Shown piece after piece: positions 10,601-22,939 of a DNA stretch of 64,000 bases. The position numbers and the translations under genes are program-made. The notes beneath the pieces are model-generated. The model saw only the letters and a list, made by a program, of their open reading frames with translations. It searched no databases and had not been told where the DNA came from. Within the stretch, counting starts at the first letter, position 1; each line of letters opens with the position of its first letter. The stretch comes from Piper betle (lineage: Eukaryota; Streptophyta; Magnoliopsida; Piperales; Piperaceae), in assembly GCA_033002965.1 (NCBI GenBank), contig JAURVB010012907.1, positions 1 through 64,000 of the forward strand, read 5' to 3'.

Positions 10601-12335
10601 GATTGCTCTAGGTTGTAGCTTAGCCTCTCTAGTTTCATATAAGCATGGGTTCATGGTTTTTTTATATGTGTACCATGAGATATGATCTATACATGCTAGC
10701 ATGTTCATATATCTTATCATCTATGACCTATTTGTGTTAGATGTACTATATCTCACGCATCTGGCATAAAAAAAGTCATCTTTGTTACATTTTGTTGCCA
10801 ACTCATGTAGCATTGCATCCATGTACATATTTGTATATCTTTGATACTGTATCATGCCTTGATCTTGTTGGAAATGCCATGTATAAGCTGTTCTGCTTCC
10901 ATGTTTGTTCTGTCATGTTGCTTGTGTGATTTTTATACCCATGTGTAGTTAGCTTTTGTGAAAGTTCTCTTGCTCATGTGTATATGTATGGATTGGCTAT
11001 GCGTCCATAAAGTTTCACGCTAAAATGACATCATTAAGAACATCATGTATAATCAACAACTAGTCACCCTATCCTGTGAAAAACTGTGTTAATGGTCGAC
11101 TTAGGGTAAGTAAAACTAACCACTAAGAAGCATTCTAAAATCCTGAAAAAATTAAGTTAAGATTCACTAATTGTCAACTTGAAATATGCCAAAAATGAGT
11201 CTAAGCGGAGCTCGTTTTGGTGGTAAGTAAATTTCTCTTTCTGGAATGTGCAGAGCAACAAGGTTTAACCTTAATCTCTGCCATTCTTTGTAAAATATGG
11301 TTAATAGGGTTTTTGGACACAAAATTCTTTGAAATTTGTACACACGTCCTATTAAGATCCCTTTAGGCCCATGTAAAAGTTTAGGCCGATTAGATGCCTC
11401 TAATGCCCTTTCTAATTTTCCTTCTCCAATTCTATGTAGGCCACTCCCATCCTATGTATGCCTAGTCCTGAAATTTCTGAAATTTAGGTCTATAATGCAT
11501 GATTTCTCTAGGACAACCCAAGTAGTTTTTAGGCAAAATATTTTTGGAGACTAGGCTCATGGTGTTAGAAGCCCTTAGGAATTTTTTATAAAATTTAGGC
11601 CCACTAGAATCCCATGAACCAAGCCTACCAAGTTAGGCGTGCTGCCTAGGCCCATGAAATCAAGAAATAGCCCATTAGTTAGATGGACTTAGAAACTCGT
11701 CCATAGTCAAACCCACCATAAAAATTAGGGATATACTTTTAGCCAATTAGGAGTAAGACCACCAATTTTCAGCCCAATCAGAGCGTATTAATCTAAGAGA
11801 GTTTAGGGGTTCAACATTATTCATAGTATGTCAAAACACTTCCCCAAGGCCCTATTTATAGGCTTTCATAGCCTCTCTCAAAATAGGAGCTGTTGTGGTT
11901 CAAATTTCCCTTATTTACTTTTTCCAACGACTAGTGTTGACAACTTTTTCAGAAAAATTAACTGTCGAACGATTAACCAGTAGCTAAAGGAACATTCATT
12001 TAAAACTAGCCACATTAGCTTTAGCTGCGAACTTGCGACCAAAACATGACCGAAGTTTCTTCAAATCATTATTCTCTACGTTGCATCTGCCCTGGGGTTT
12101 CCCAAACCCATCATCGGCTGCTAAACCTTGATCGATCATCTTTGGAACGATCTTGACTAAATGATCGCCTTCAATGTTGATGCCTTCAGAAGTTGCCTCT
12201 TTCAAAATGTTACAAATAATGTTTCTAACTATGTAATGAGTTGCTATTCTTAGCTAATGAAAATGGTGAAGAAAATAAATCAAGTTTAATCTGCCTTTTG
12301 GTGGTGGGGAAAATAAAATAACAACTTCTGCAGGG
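10601..12335. other. Unclassified, probably repeat-derived
   Basis: No gene recognised. The segment 11330-11700 repeats short phrases around ttaggccca, and several open frames overlap on both strands without family signature. A minus-strand frame at 11996-12205 (KIVPKMIDQGLAADDGFGKP) is not identifiable. The region likely continues the repeat element that starts at about 10060. Confidence 0.4.
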
Positions 12336-12520
12336 GAATATATATAAATATATATATAATGTATTATACATATATTATATATATATATATATATATACAT
12401 ATACGTATATATATGCATATATATATATACATATATGTATATGCATATATATATATATATATATACATATACGTATATATATATGCATATATATATATGT
12501 GTATATATGTATATGTATAA
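12336..12520. repeat. (TA)n-rich array with internal duplication
   Basis: About 185 bp of almost pure A/T alternation broken by acatatacgtatatatatgc and similar palindromic islands. The island acatatacgtatatata occurs twice, roughly 70 bp apart, indicating duplication of a segment. It could form cruciforms; no gene function is implied. Confidence 0.9.
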
Positions 12521-15500
12521 GGGATTACATGAATATGAATTTGGGCTTTTTAACTAAAACCCTTGGAGAATTGTTTTGGAGCCCTCTTCTTTCCTATCTA
12601 AAGTTTTATTGTCTAAATATGAAAATATCAAAGTTGGTGGCCTACAACAAGAAATAAATCTCATTCTTCTAACATTTGGCAAAGTACTTAATTGAAGGGA
12701 AGGTTTGTAGGCATTGAAGGACTAAAGTTCAGGTTAGGACTCGATCCTTGGGTGACAGGACACCAATTTCATTCCAACATTAAACCCACAGTACCACTCA
12801 TTAGGTAGCTGATGATGAATTAGCTAACTCATAAGCACTTCTTAATATGGGATGGAAATAAAATATTGCAGATCTTCCACCAAGAAGATATAGAAAGAAT
12901 TCTAAAGCTTTCTGCTCGTTTGCCTGCAAAGTTGTCAAGTTGATGTGGTGCCCTTCGAAAATTGGTAACTTATCTATAAAGTCTAATAAGCTCAAACTTG
13001 TGATAGGATTGACTTTGCCTATTAGCTTATATTCTTAGGTGATTGATTGTGTACAAAGGAGAGATTAGTGTATATGAAACTTGGCTTAAGTGTGTTTTGT
13101 AAACCCTGAAGGTGTTGAGAGCGTGTGGGTACCTTGCTTAGAGGAAGAAGAGGTTTGGAGAGGAGATTCCTTTAGCTCAAGGTGGTGGTTGTGAAGGGAG
13201 GATTAACTTCAAGGTGGTGGTTGTTCGAAGGGTGTTTAGAGCTTGTTGCAATATTCATTGCCATTCGGGAGATGCTTGAGAAGAAAGGCTTGTAACTTGC
13301 AAAGTTCCTTGGCATTCGACGTCGGAGAAGGAAGACATGTTTGAGGCTCCTAAGGGGTTAGGAGTGCAAGCTTCCTTGAGTGTGTGAAAGCATCTTGGCC
13401 TATGTATACGTGGGAAAGGTGCTAGCTTGATGATGCCTTCATGGAGTTGAAGGTGATGAACATCTTGGCTCAAGGCTTGAGTTGGATAGGGAGTTGGTGG
13501 CTTCTTGTCTTGGGCATGGTAAGATGAGCTCAGTGTGACCTCTAGGTGGGAGGTAGGTTTTTTTTTTGGCTCGAGCATTGGAAGAGAAACCGGTTTGCCT
13601 CTAAGGTGTGGAGGTCGTTGGCTCCTTTGCTCAAGGCTTTGGGTTGGATAAGGAGCTGGCTCATTGGCTCTAAGGAAAGCTTTCTCAAGAAGGGTTGGTG
13701 GTTCCATGGTTATAAACCTTTAGGGTGTTAAAGGTGGTTGAAAGGATCATTGGCACTTTGTGCTTGTGGATGAAGGCTTCTTCGAAGCTCATAGGGTATT
13801 AGGAGTGCGAACTTCCTTTGCACTTGGTGGGTGCTTGTGAAGTAGTCCTTGCTGTTGCTTGTAAAACGTACAAGTTGTACTATAGCAAAGCAAGTGAAAA
13901 CTTACCTAACCAAAGGACTTAGTGGGGTAGAAGAGAAAAGTACGAGTTTGGAACCTCTTAAAAAATCTTGTGTCTTGTGTATCATTTTCTATATCCCCTC
14001 TCTTTTCTATTTATTACTTGCTTTACTTGTGCTAATTCCACTTAATACTCTTGTGCTTGACTTGATCGCTATAGAGTATTGAGTGAGCAAGATCTAAACC
14101 ACTTAGACCTCTTGCATGGTTAGACTTGTTCACCAAAGCTTTAGTCTTTAATTAATTTAGGCTTGATTGGTTTACTTATTTACTTAGGGCCTATTTGTGC
14201 AAGTTATAATTGATTCAATCACTTATATGGTTTGACAAGTTCGCCAAAAGTTGTGACATTAAATCAATTAGAACTTGTTGTTCTTAATGTTAAATCCCTT
14301 AATGCTTTAATCGTTTAAGTTTTCTATTATTACCTTTCCATCAAGATCATAGGAGATTCTAGGGATTATGGGGATCTAATTAGTTTGTTTTGTGTATTAC
14401 TGTTTTTTATTACTATTTTATAATTTTAGATCAGATGTTGCACCGTTAAATATATTTCAAGGATGATTAGATCAGTTAAATCATGTTTAATGATAGAAAT
14501 CGTGATCAAATTTCTCCTTAGCCGTGGTATGCATGATCAGATGAGTTAAATCATTCTTGATTTAATACACACCATGTTTTGTATTTCACTCATGCTGTGA
14601 TTTGTCTTTTTTATTAATAAAAGGACTGATTAGTAAATAATCATGATTAATCAATAGCAAATCGTCTAAATCTACTGGGCCAAGATTTTCCATGGCTGAT
14701 GACTCTTGAATCCTGTGGCAACTGCCAACGACTCTTCTGGAGCCCCCTTGACAGATGTACAAACTCCAGCTATGCCGGCCTTGTACCGGAAAACAGAAAA
14801 GGACAAAATTAAAACGGTGGGAATTTTACCTCCACGACCCGAGACCTGTCGGTGTTGGCCCTGACTCATCGGAGTCCAGCGTGGAAGCTTCACCTTAGTT
14901 CTCTTTTAGCTATACGCCCCTACACCTCTCGGACGCCGACGAACTTGACCTTCCTCGACCGAGCCCATCGCCGGCAGGATAACTCTTGTGAGTAGCTTCA
15001 CCGTTGGCTTTACCTTGTTCACTGGCCGCTGGTGAGCCTTGCCGGAGTTTCCTCCACTGCTGTAATACATTGTGTATTAAGGAAAGTGGGAGGCAAGATG
15101 TCTAGCTTTTGCCAACTTGGGCCGGCTCGCCGGGCCGGACTTGACTGCAAGGCCGACACCTCCATCTGTCAATTATGATTGCCTTAACCGTGATGATAAA
15201 TCTGTGACCGTTTTCTATCCGTGATCGGTTATATCTAGTTACCCAGTGGTTTTAAGGTTTGCCGATTAAAATGTTTGTCATACCTAATTCTGTCTGCCGT
15301 CAAACTAGGTTGATGACTCCTACTAATTGGCCCACCCAAATTCAATTTTTGTGGAATTTGAACCTAATTTTTTATGCTCTAATTTAATCTTTAATTGATC
15401 TTTTAAGAGAATATTAGATCATTTTATTTTTATTTTAATGGGTTTAAAGGTTTTTAGTTGACCATATGGGTTGTTAATATTTGATTTGTTTATTAACATA

Positions 15501-15944
15501 TATTTTATTTAATTATTTATAGATATATATAATGTATCAGGATTATTAAATTAACCTCGACTTAGAATACATAAAATTTTATTTGAGATTATTTTAGTTA
15601 ATTTCGTGAGTCAAGTATTTTGATTGCAAGTATTGCACAGTATTCCGCGCACCCTACATAAATAATTTTATACTATTCTGAATATTAATTCAATGCATAA
15701 ATTCATGCGTCAATAATAATTGTGTTTTAATGCCTCTATATAACTCTGAAGTAATCAAAAACAGTAATTTCAGATTATGATTAAACATCTAATCTGATGC
15801 AATATCTACAATCAACTCATCAAGGTTGAAATTTTAATCAGATCTATTATGAAACAGTCATGATTCATGATTAATCATAGAGAAAACAATGATAAACAAG
15901 ATTTTAATCATAAACCATGATAAAAGAAAGTGAAGAACATCAAA
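12521..15944. other. Unclassified repeat-like region
   Basis: No recognisable gene. At 13340-13400 and 13770-13830 a phrase of the type gg(g)ttaggagtgc(a)a(g)cttcctt recurs, and ctcaaggctt.g.gttggata recurs at about 13470 and 13630, suggesting internal duplication. A minus-strand frame at 13255-13707 covers this and is proline-rich with no domain. A GC-richer block at 14690-15130 also shows no family. Flanks at about 14450 and 15780-15900 share gatcag/ttaaatca-type vocabulary, so the block may lie inside an unidentified transposon. Confidence 0.4.
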
Positions 15945-15947
15945 CAG

Positions 15948-15962
15948 GCTCTTGATACCAAT
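15948..15962 (-). other. Primer-binding-site-like sequence
   Basis: The minus strand reads TTGGTATCAAGAGCC, close to the initiator tRNA-Met primer site used by plant LTR elements, with one extra A. It implies an LTR end immediately to the right, spanning the tandem duplication at 15984-16079, and an element oriented to the left. The LTR's outer boundary was not found. Confidence 0.55.
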
Positions 15963-15983
15963 GAAGAGTAGTTTGAAATATAA

Positions 15984-16079
15984 ATAGATTAGATGTGTGC
16001 CTTGCAGCATAATCAGATCAAGGATGCTCTCATAGATTAGATACATGCCTTGCAGCAGAATCAGATCAAGGATGTTCTC
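15984..16079. repeat. 48-bp tandem duplication
   Basis: Two adjacent copies (15984-16031, 16032-16079) share atagattaga, ccttgcagca, aatcagatcaaggatg and ctc, with a handful of substitutions. They lie about 170 bp upstream of the PEX16 start codon, next to a PBS-like site, so they are probably part of an LTR remnant. Confidence 0.85.
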
Positions 16080-16247
16080 CAGATCATGTCTATATCTTAA
16101 TAAATGATAGACACGTGATTTGGTGGGGTAAACTCCCAATATTGGGCATAACTAATATTATGTCGAACACTGATCATCCCGAAGCCGATCGATTTCTGCT
16201 AGAAAGAGCTCGTTCTTTTTGGGTCTTGGCGGCGGCTGATCGAGGCT

Positions 16248-18500
16248 ATGGAGGGATACAAGAAATGGGTTCGCACCAACAGAGAGTTTGTCCACTCAAT
16301 TGAGTCTCTAGCCAGCGTAATTATGCTTGAATTTTCTTTTTGTGTTGCATTTTTGGGTTTTGAATGCTGTAATTGTGAAGGGCTAATGGTTTGGATGATT
16401 TGGTGCATGTTGCAGGGCTTCACCTGGTTTCTTCCTGAACGTTTTTCTGCTTCTGAAATTGGGCCTGAAGCAGGTTTTGTAATGATTTTTTAGTAACCTT
16501 TTATTTTTGTGATTATATAGTCTCTTTTTTTGGGAATCTATGATATAAAGATCCTAACTTGTGCTTATTTGAGCTGTTTTTTTTTTAAAATCATTTTGAT
16601 GTTTTTGTAGATAGCTGCTTTTTGTTAGTTGATGTTATTTGTGTAATGTTGTGTAACACCATTTTTTGTGTGTTTTTTTTGGATTGGGGGAGAGGGGGGG
16701 TGGAGGTAGAGAGACACCTGTAATGTAGAAGACCAAAATTTGCATATTTGAGCTGTTTTTTTAAAATATGATTGGTTTTTTTGATAGATAGCTGTTTTTC
16801 GTTAGTTGATTTTATTGGTGTAATGTTCTGTAAAGCCTTTTGTGTGAGTCAGGGGGATCTATGATATAAAAGATGGAAAGTTGCTTATTTGAGCTGCTTT
16901 TCATTAGTTGATGTTATTTGTGTAAATAAATAGTTGTTCTTTATTAGTTGATGTTATTGGTGTAGTATTGTGGAATTGAGAGAAGTTTGTATTAATTTGG
17001 TTGCAGTAGCTACTTTTGTTGGTATACTCACCACCATTAACCAACATATCCTTGATTCTACACCGACCCAGATGCGTGCAGGGCATTCTGAGCCTTGCCT
17101 TAATTGGTCATTATGCATATCTGTGCTGAAGGATTTGGAGAATTTAGTTGAAGTTGTTGCTGAGCATTACTATGGCGACGAGAAGTGGAATTTTATTGCT
17201 TTCATGGAGGCTATTAAGTACTTCCTGACTTAATAATAATTTTTTTAATGACTTCTATTCCATGTTATGCCACCTAATTGTGGTGACCGGTATTGTTTTT
17301 GTCAGAGCGGGGGTCAGATTAGCCTTGTTAAAGGATAGTGGATTTAAAATGCTGTTGCAAGGTGGGGAGGTATTAAATGTTGAAAAAGGTTTGAATACAT
17401 TTGATCTTAGAAATGGAACTCCTGGTATGGCTAATCATGTTTATGGTCCCGGTGCGTCTCAAAGATTTTATGGAGCTGATCCTAGGTCTCCAGCATTGCT
17501 TGCATTTGAAAGGTTTGGGGTGAATGCAAAGATGGCTTCTCATGCTGCATGGTCCAGCCAACACCAAGGTCAAACGTCTAAAATTTGATGCCCATTGTAT
17601 TTGCTACATTTATCATATCTTGCTGTTGTATTTTTGCCTAGTAGGCACTTACGTGCAATGTTGTCTTCCTTGGTTGCAGAAGCAGTGATTGAAAAGCCTT
17701 CCATTACTACTTTCTTTTCTGAAAAGGGATTTTTGGGCGATTATTTTTGTCCGCAGAAGCTCTTTTCATATTGCGGCCACTTGTTTATACTCTTTTTATA
17801 AGAAGGTATGGGATGAAATCGTGGAAGCCCTGGTTGGTTTCATTGGGTGTAGATCTGACAGGAATGGCAATTCTTTCGCATGTTACTAACCAAAGTAAAA
17901 AAGGTTGCCTCCAGCTTTCTTCTTCTGAGGAAGACGAGGTCTGTTTTCTTCCTTTAATCTTTGCTCCTGGGAATGCCAACTTGTAGGTGTATAGTCACAA
18001 TCTATTTGAAAGCATTTGTGGCCATATATATCATAATTCTTATTACATGATCAATTAATACTATAATGAAGTGTTGCTCTTAGTACGCTCATGGCTATAA
18101 TTAGAACTCTGTTCAATTATTTGCTTGTTATAGATGAGGAGGAGAAAGGTTGTATGGGCTCTTTACCTCATGAGGGATCCATTCTTTAGCAAGTATACCA
18201 GGTCATAGTTTTTTCCTCAGAAATTAATGGAATTCTTTTACATATTTCCTTGAGAATATTGCATTTTTCTTATTTGTTGCTTCAATTCCAGGCTTCAACT
18301 TGAAAGAGCTGAGAGGTCTCTTGATCCTGTTCCATTCTTAGGTCTCTTAACTGGTTTGTGCACTGCCTGACCATTTTACCTGTAATTACTTAGAAGCATT
18401 CCTCCACATCGTCTCATCTTAAATTTATCTAATGACAGCTAAGGTTGTTGAGCTAATAATTGGAGCTCAGACACGATATACGTATACTTCGGCATCGTAA
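16248..18500 (+). pseudogene. PEX16: PEX16 peroxin gene with one frameshift
   Basis: PEX16 is a peroxisomal/ER membrane peroxin needed for peroxisome formation and membrane-protein insertion; Arabidopsis mutants (sse1) have shrunken seeds. Eight exons with GT-AG borders: 16248-16316, 16416-16473, 17007-17217, 17306-17568, 17680-17938, 18134-18201, 18292-18353 and 18439-18500. Start MEGYKKWVRTNREFVHS; then GFTWFLPERFSASEIGPEA, LKDLENLVEVVAEHYYGD, VRLALLKDSGFKMLLQGGE, ILRPLVYTLFIRRYGMKSW, RRRKVVWALYLMRDPFFSKY, and a C-terminus ending AQTRYTYTSAS. Phases are consistent throughout except that one base is missing in a glycine codon at about 17736-17738 in exon 5 (the GFLG-RLF region). Without the deletion the product would be about 350 residues, normal for plants. 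No other defect was seen, so it may be a functional gene with an assembly error. Confidence 0.93.
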
Positions 18501-18639
18501 CAGCTAAGTGTATGAAGATTTTAACCCTCTACTGGTTTAGTTCAATTATAACCATATCTTTTTGTTTTAGAGGCTGAGGTTCTCCCATAAATGTAAACTA
18601 CGGAAAGGTCCTGTTGTTGATTTTTTGATGTAGTTCTAG

Positions 18640-19000
18640 GAAATGCCCGATGGACGCTCCCTGAGGTGGTTCCGGGAAGTACAGCATGAGCCATGATTTT
18701 TTCCTTGAATTTGATCCTTGCAGCAGTGGGAACAGGGTGGGAAATATACTCTTCGTTCCTCTAAGCTTCCATCCGCAAGATTACATTGTCAGAGGCATGA
18801 CGTTAAACCTACTCAGACGCCGTGGAGATTTCAGGCCCACTTCCACAAGGAATATTCAAATCGAGTGCACTAGATCTGCACTATGTACGGAGAGGGACTT
18901 TCAAATATATTAAAACAGAAAAGTTTTGTGGAAAAGATATTCACGAGGTGGTTGTCCTATTATGATACCGGCAATGCTGAAAAGGCCAGGAGGTACCTCA
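18640..19000 (+). other. Coding-like stretch, unknown
   Basis: Sequence downstream of PEX16 with balanced composition. The frame at 18686-18913 begins MSHDFFLEFDPCSSGNRVG, and another frame reads SFVEKIFTRWLSYYDTGNAEKARRYLKLLYP at 18900-19010. Codon-like texture stops sharply after about 19020. I do not recognise a family. It may be a fragment of a neighbouring gene or of a transposon ORF. Frames break at several points, so no intact product is proposed. Confidence 0.3.
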
Positions 19001-20325
19001 AACTGCTTTATCCTTTCACAGCTTATTTAATTGTCTTGTTGCAAAACTTGTATTTATATATTTTCAAAAGTTTCGACTTGATATAAATAATGTCACTTTT
19101 CATCCTTTCTTTGAAAAATTGCAATACAATTTTTTTGGGGGAACTAAAATGCTTATGAAACAACAAGATGTGAAACTTAAAAACAGGCCCCATCAGGTTA
19201 GCAAAGGACACATGGTGAAACCCACGAGGTGGGCAGACCAAGATTTGCGTATGGCATATTGGTATCGTTTTGGGCGTTAGGTTGGCTGAGATATAGGAAA
19301 TATTCTGGACTTTGGCGATTTCTGGAAAAAAGTAGCATGCTTATAAATAAATTATTCTATCATTAGGATGTTCAATCTATAATTTTTTTATTACAAGGCA
19401 TGCAAATATGATCACGTAGCACAAATAATATTGAGTTTACTATAAATAAACTAATGTTGATAAGCTATTAATGATCTACCAAGTTAAGATAAATTAAATG
19501 CCAACTAAAAAGAACTTATAATTCAATAGTAGTAAGGTAAATGTAATGAGTTTGGACAGCCGATAACTAAATAGAATGCATTTTTTCTTGGAGTTAGAAA
19601 TTAGCGATATGTTAAAAACTTATTTGACCGATGGATGTCGATTAGGCAATCCTCCGAAACCAACATCCGTCTGATATCCGCTAAAATTGCGAACTATGGC
19701 TTAGATCTATAGACCAGTCTTTCTTTACAGGTTTCAAATTTGTTCTAGGTAAAAAAATGAGAAAGGGCAACTGATTAGAAACTCTTTCACAAAAGAGTAT
19801 GATTGAAGAGATGACAAAACAAAGGTGAGGAACATCTAATCTTTTCCAACCGTGACACAATATTTTTGCGTTGTCGGCAGAATTTCATGACGTTACTTTG
19901 CATAGCCCAATTTCAAACATTTCTACTAAGTTATATCAAGCTAACCAAAGGCCCGCACGATGTGATACGCATGGTATATGTCAAACTTGTTAATTTTTTT
20001 TCTATATATATATATATATATATATATATTAAGAATATATAAATTAATTTCAAAATTATTACTATATTATTCTTCAATAAAAATAATTAATATTTATTTA
20101 AATTTAACAAAAAATACAGTCATATAAAAATATTAAGAGTAATAACTAAATAGAATTTATTTTTTCGATACAAATACTAAAAATAATTTTAATTTTAATA
20201 TGTAAAAAATAGAATTTAATTTTTTAAAGTTTTTTATTCGAATAGAATTATGCTCTATGTGTTTTTAATAATAAATAGTGATATGTAAATGACTAAATAT
20301 ATAAAATCTGTAGAAATCTAAATGA
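19001..20325. other. AT-rich intergenic DNA
   Basis: No gene recognised. AT content is high, with a (TA)n run at about 20005-20030. Sequence right of 20030 is very A/T-rich and leads directly to the target site of the Ty3/gypsy element that starts at 20331. Confidence 0.6.
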
Positions 20326-20330
20326 ATTAT

Positions 20331-22670
20331 TGTTCGGGCGCGGGATCGTCCGCCGCCTCGAATCGGTTCTTGTGTGTGAATCGGGTTTGAAGGTTCGGTA
20401 GGACCGAGGCGCCCTTGCCGGACAAAGAAATAGTGCAATAAAAATACTATCACAAGCACAAAATAATACGCTAGAAATTTTTACGTGGTTCCCCAGAGGA
20501 TTCAACGTGAATTCCTAAGGGTCATTCCACGGTGAGGTTGATGCTCATAATCCACTATTTTCTTTGAAGATTACAAATTACAATGCTTAGTGGAATTTTT
20601 GTCACTTTAATTCTTTAATTCCATATACACCTTGCAATGCCTCGATGAAGAACTCAACTCAACTGCCTTGAGAGGGAAAATCTGCCACAGAGTATCTAGC
20701 CAATCGGAATAAGAGAATAAATTCAGAGCTGAAGTTTAAGTTGATCCCAATTGAATTGGTCTCGGTCTCCAATCTCTAGACGACTTGTCTGATGGGTGAG
20801 TATGGACTAAGTTATGAACAACACTTATCCACAACAGCAAGGCAAGGTTTCACAACGTTGAGCTCCAGCGTCTATGGCAGTGGCTACTTGGCTCTTCGAA
20901 AGACAGCCCCTTCTTCACTTCGCGATTTTTCCGGCGGCTACAACGACGAAATTTGGCGAAACTCAGTTTGGGTTTATAGATCACTTCTTCGCCTTCACGT
21001 TGAACCTCACGACGGGACCGGGAATGACCGGAACTGGTCAGAAAAAATTAGCGAACTCCGACCTTCGCTGCTCTGTTTTCTACTTTGCCGGCTAGCAACT
21101 TCCTTGCTTCCCGATTTTTCTTGGAGACCTCGGCGGCGAACTCCGGCGGCTCTCGATTTGGGTTTGTAGATCACTTCTCCACCTTCACGTTGAACCTCAC
21201 GACGGGGCCGGGAACGACCGGAACTGGTTGGAAAAAATTAGCGAACTCCGACCTTCGCTGCTCTGTTTTCCGCTTTGCCGGCCAGCAACTTCCTCGCTTC
21301 CCGATTTTTTCTTGGAGACCTCGGCGGTGAACTCCGGCGGCTCTCGATTTGGGTTTGTAGATCACTTCTCCGCCTTCACATTGAACCTCACGACGGGGCC
21401 GTGAACGACCGGAACTGGTCGGAAAAATTAGCGAACTCCGACCTTCACTGCTCTGTTTTCTGCCTTTCCTGTCAACAATGAGAAAGGGGTTAGACAGTGG
21501 ACTTCCAAGCTTCTGTATGATCCTTTGTAGCTGCTCTATGACAGCAAGATGTGGCAACAGCGTTGATGGGCACTAATAGAACTCTTTCTTGGCATGGTAG
21601 GGCTCCACACTGGGCTCTCGGAGGTGCACATTTCCTTCTCTTCAAGCAGCGGCGGTGTTAAACGAGGGAACCATTCTGATGCTTCAAGACAGCAAAAAGC
21701 ATACTTTAGCAGTCTTCAACGTGTCTCTACGATTGATAAGAGCAATTCAGAGCAGCAAGATGATCGGATGGTCTCTTACGGCCATTTGTTACAGCGATGC
21801 AGCAGGGGTGTCAACCTGGGCACTTCTAGGTTGAGCAGAGGGCAATTTCCGGCACAACAGCATCACCTAAAGGCGGCAACAATTCTCCTTTCCAAGGAAA
21901 AGTTTCTAATGGTGACGGGACGACAACGAACCTCCAGCAAAAGGTCTTTCACCATGAAAGAATAGAGCAGTGAGGCAAATCCGTGATGGTGTGTAGCAAT
22001 GATAGCAGCAGCATTCTGAAGCAAAAAGGCATGGGTGTCCCTCCTAGGCACAGCTATCCCTCCTAGCCAACCTTCCTCCTCCGCAGAATGTCACCGATAG
22101 CTACTTTGCAATGGTAGGAAACCTCCTAAGCGTGACCTCAAGGGGGAAAGGGCGGCTACTTCGACGAGGTTGGGCCAAGGCAACAACTTGACTGTAGCGG
22201 CCTCCCTCCTTCACGGCAAATGGGTAAGGGAATCCATGGCGGGATGATGAGGGCTCCGAACAACAACCTATTCCGACAAGGGTGTAACTCCAGGACTCTT
22301 CGGCGATGGCGACCTTCAGATGGTGACGAAAAATTCCCGTGAATCAGCAAGAGGCATAGTTGTAGGGGAGTAGGGCAATGGGCGATAATTCTTCAGATTC
22401 CAAAGCTACGACGCCAATCTCAATTTTCCCCCCACTTTCTTCAGCAATGACACCCGGCTTTTATAGAATTGGGATAACTCCTGAGAGATTGATTTCCTCC
22501 AGCGGCTCTAAAACAACGTCTACCTCTTCCTCTGGCAATTCTTTCTCCAGCAATTTTGGAACCGTATGACCCATTCTCTTGTAACATGCAGGAAGTCATC
22601 CACGTTAACAAACAAACACCAATCCTAGGAATTATTCACATGACCGGATAAACATAAATACGTGCAAACA
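20331..22670 (-). mobile_element. 3' LTR of the Tat-like element (2.34 kb)
   Basis: On the minus strand it starts TGTTTGCACGTATTTATG immediately after a polypurine tract and ends at 20331, giving TG...CA ends. It matches 24728-26139 plus 27931-28486 closely; about 20712-22670 is shared, and 20331-20711 is missing from the other LTR. It contains three 190-bp tandem repeats. Short ORFs in it (20792-21169, 21171-21557, 21594-21965) recur in the other LTR and are not considered genes. Confidence 0.85.
20970..21475. repeat. 190-bp tandem array inside LTR (3 units)
   Basis: The phrase gggttt(a/g)tagatcacttct recurs at about 20970, 21160 and 21351, each followed by cacgttgaacctcacgacgg (third unit slightly altered), gaccggaactggt and agcgaactccgacctt. 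The unit is 190-191 bp and GC-rich. The same three-unit array is at 24985-25490 in the other LTR, so it was present before insertion. Confidence 0.95.
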
Positions 22671-22687
22671 TTAGCCCCCCAGTTCGG
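22671..22687 (-). other. Polypurine tract
   Basis: The minus strand reads CCGAACTGGGGGGCTAA directly before the LTR start TGTTTGCAC. A G/A-rich tract in this place is the plus-strand primer site of LTR retrotransposons and fixes both the element's orientation and the 3' LTR border. Confidence 0.75.
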
Positions 22688-22939
22688 TTGATATCTTGTA
22701 GTGACCGAACTGTTTAAGATAAACACAAATCCCATACATATCATGTTGTTGCAACAAAGTTTTCTAAAAGCAACGTTTTCTTTTCTCTTCACCATCCAGA
22801 AAGTTTGCATCTCATTCTTGACTATCTCATGGCTGGCAGTAACTCTTCTCCAAGGTACCTTATTTATTTTTCCTTTCTGTCATGCCTCTATTGTTGCTGC
22901 AAAAATTTTCGTTCTAAAATTCTCATCAGACACGTATGA

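Noticed and set aside
13255..13707. 150-residue minus-strand open frame
   Set aside because: It is proline-rich, has no domain, and covers internally repeated sequence.
20792..21557. Several overlapping open frames of 70-128 residues on both strands, repeated at 24806-25661
   Set aside because: They are frames of the 190-bp tandem repeats in an LTR; same-strand shifts and copies explain them.
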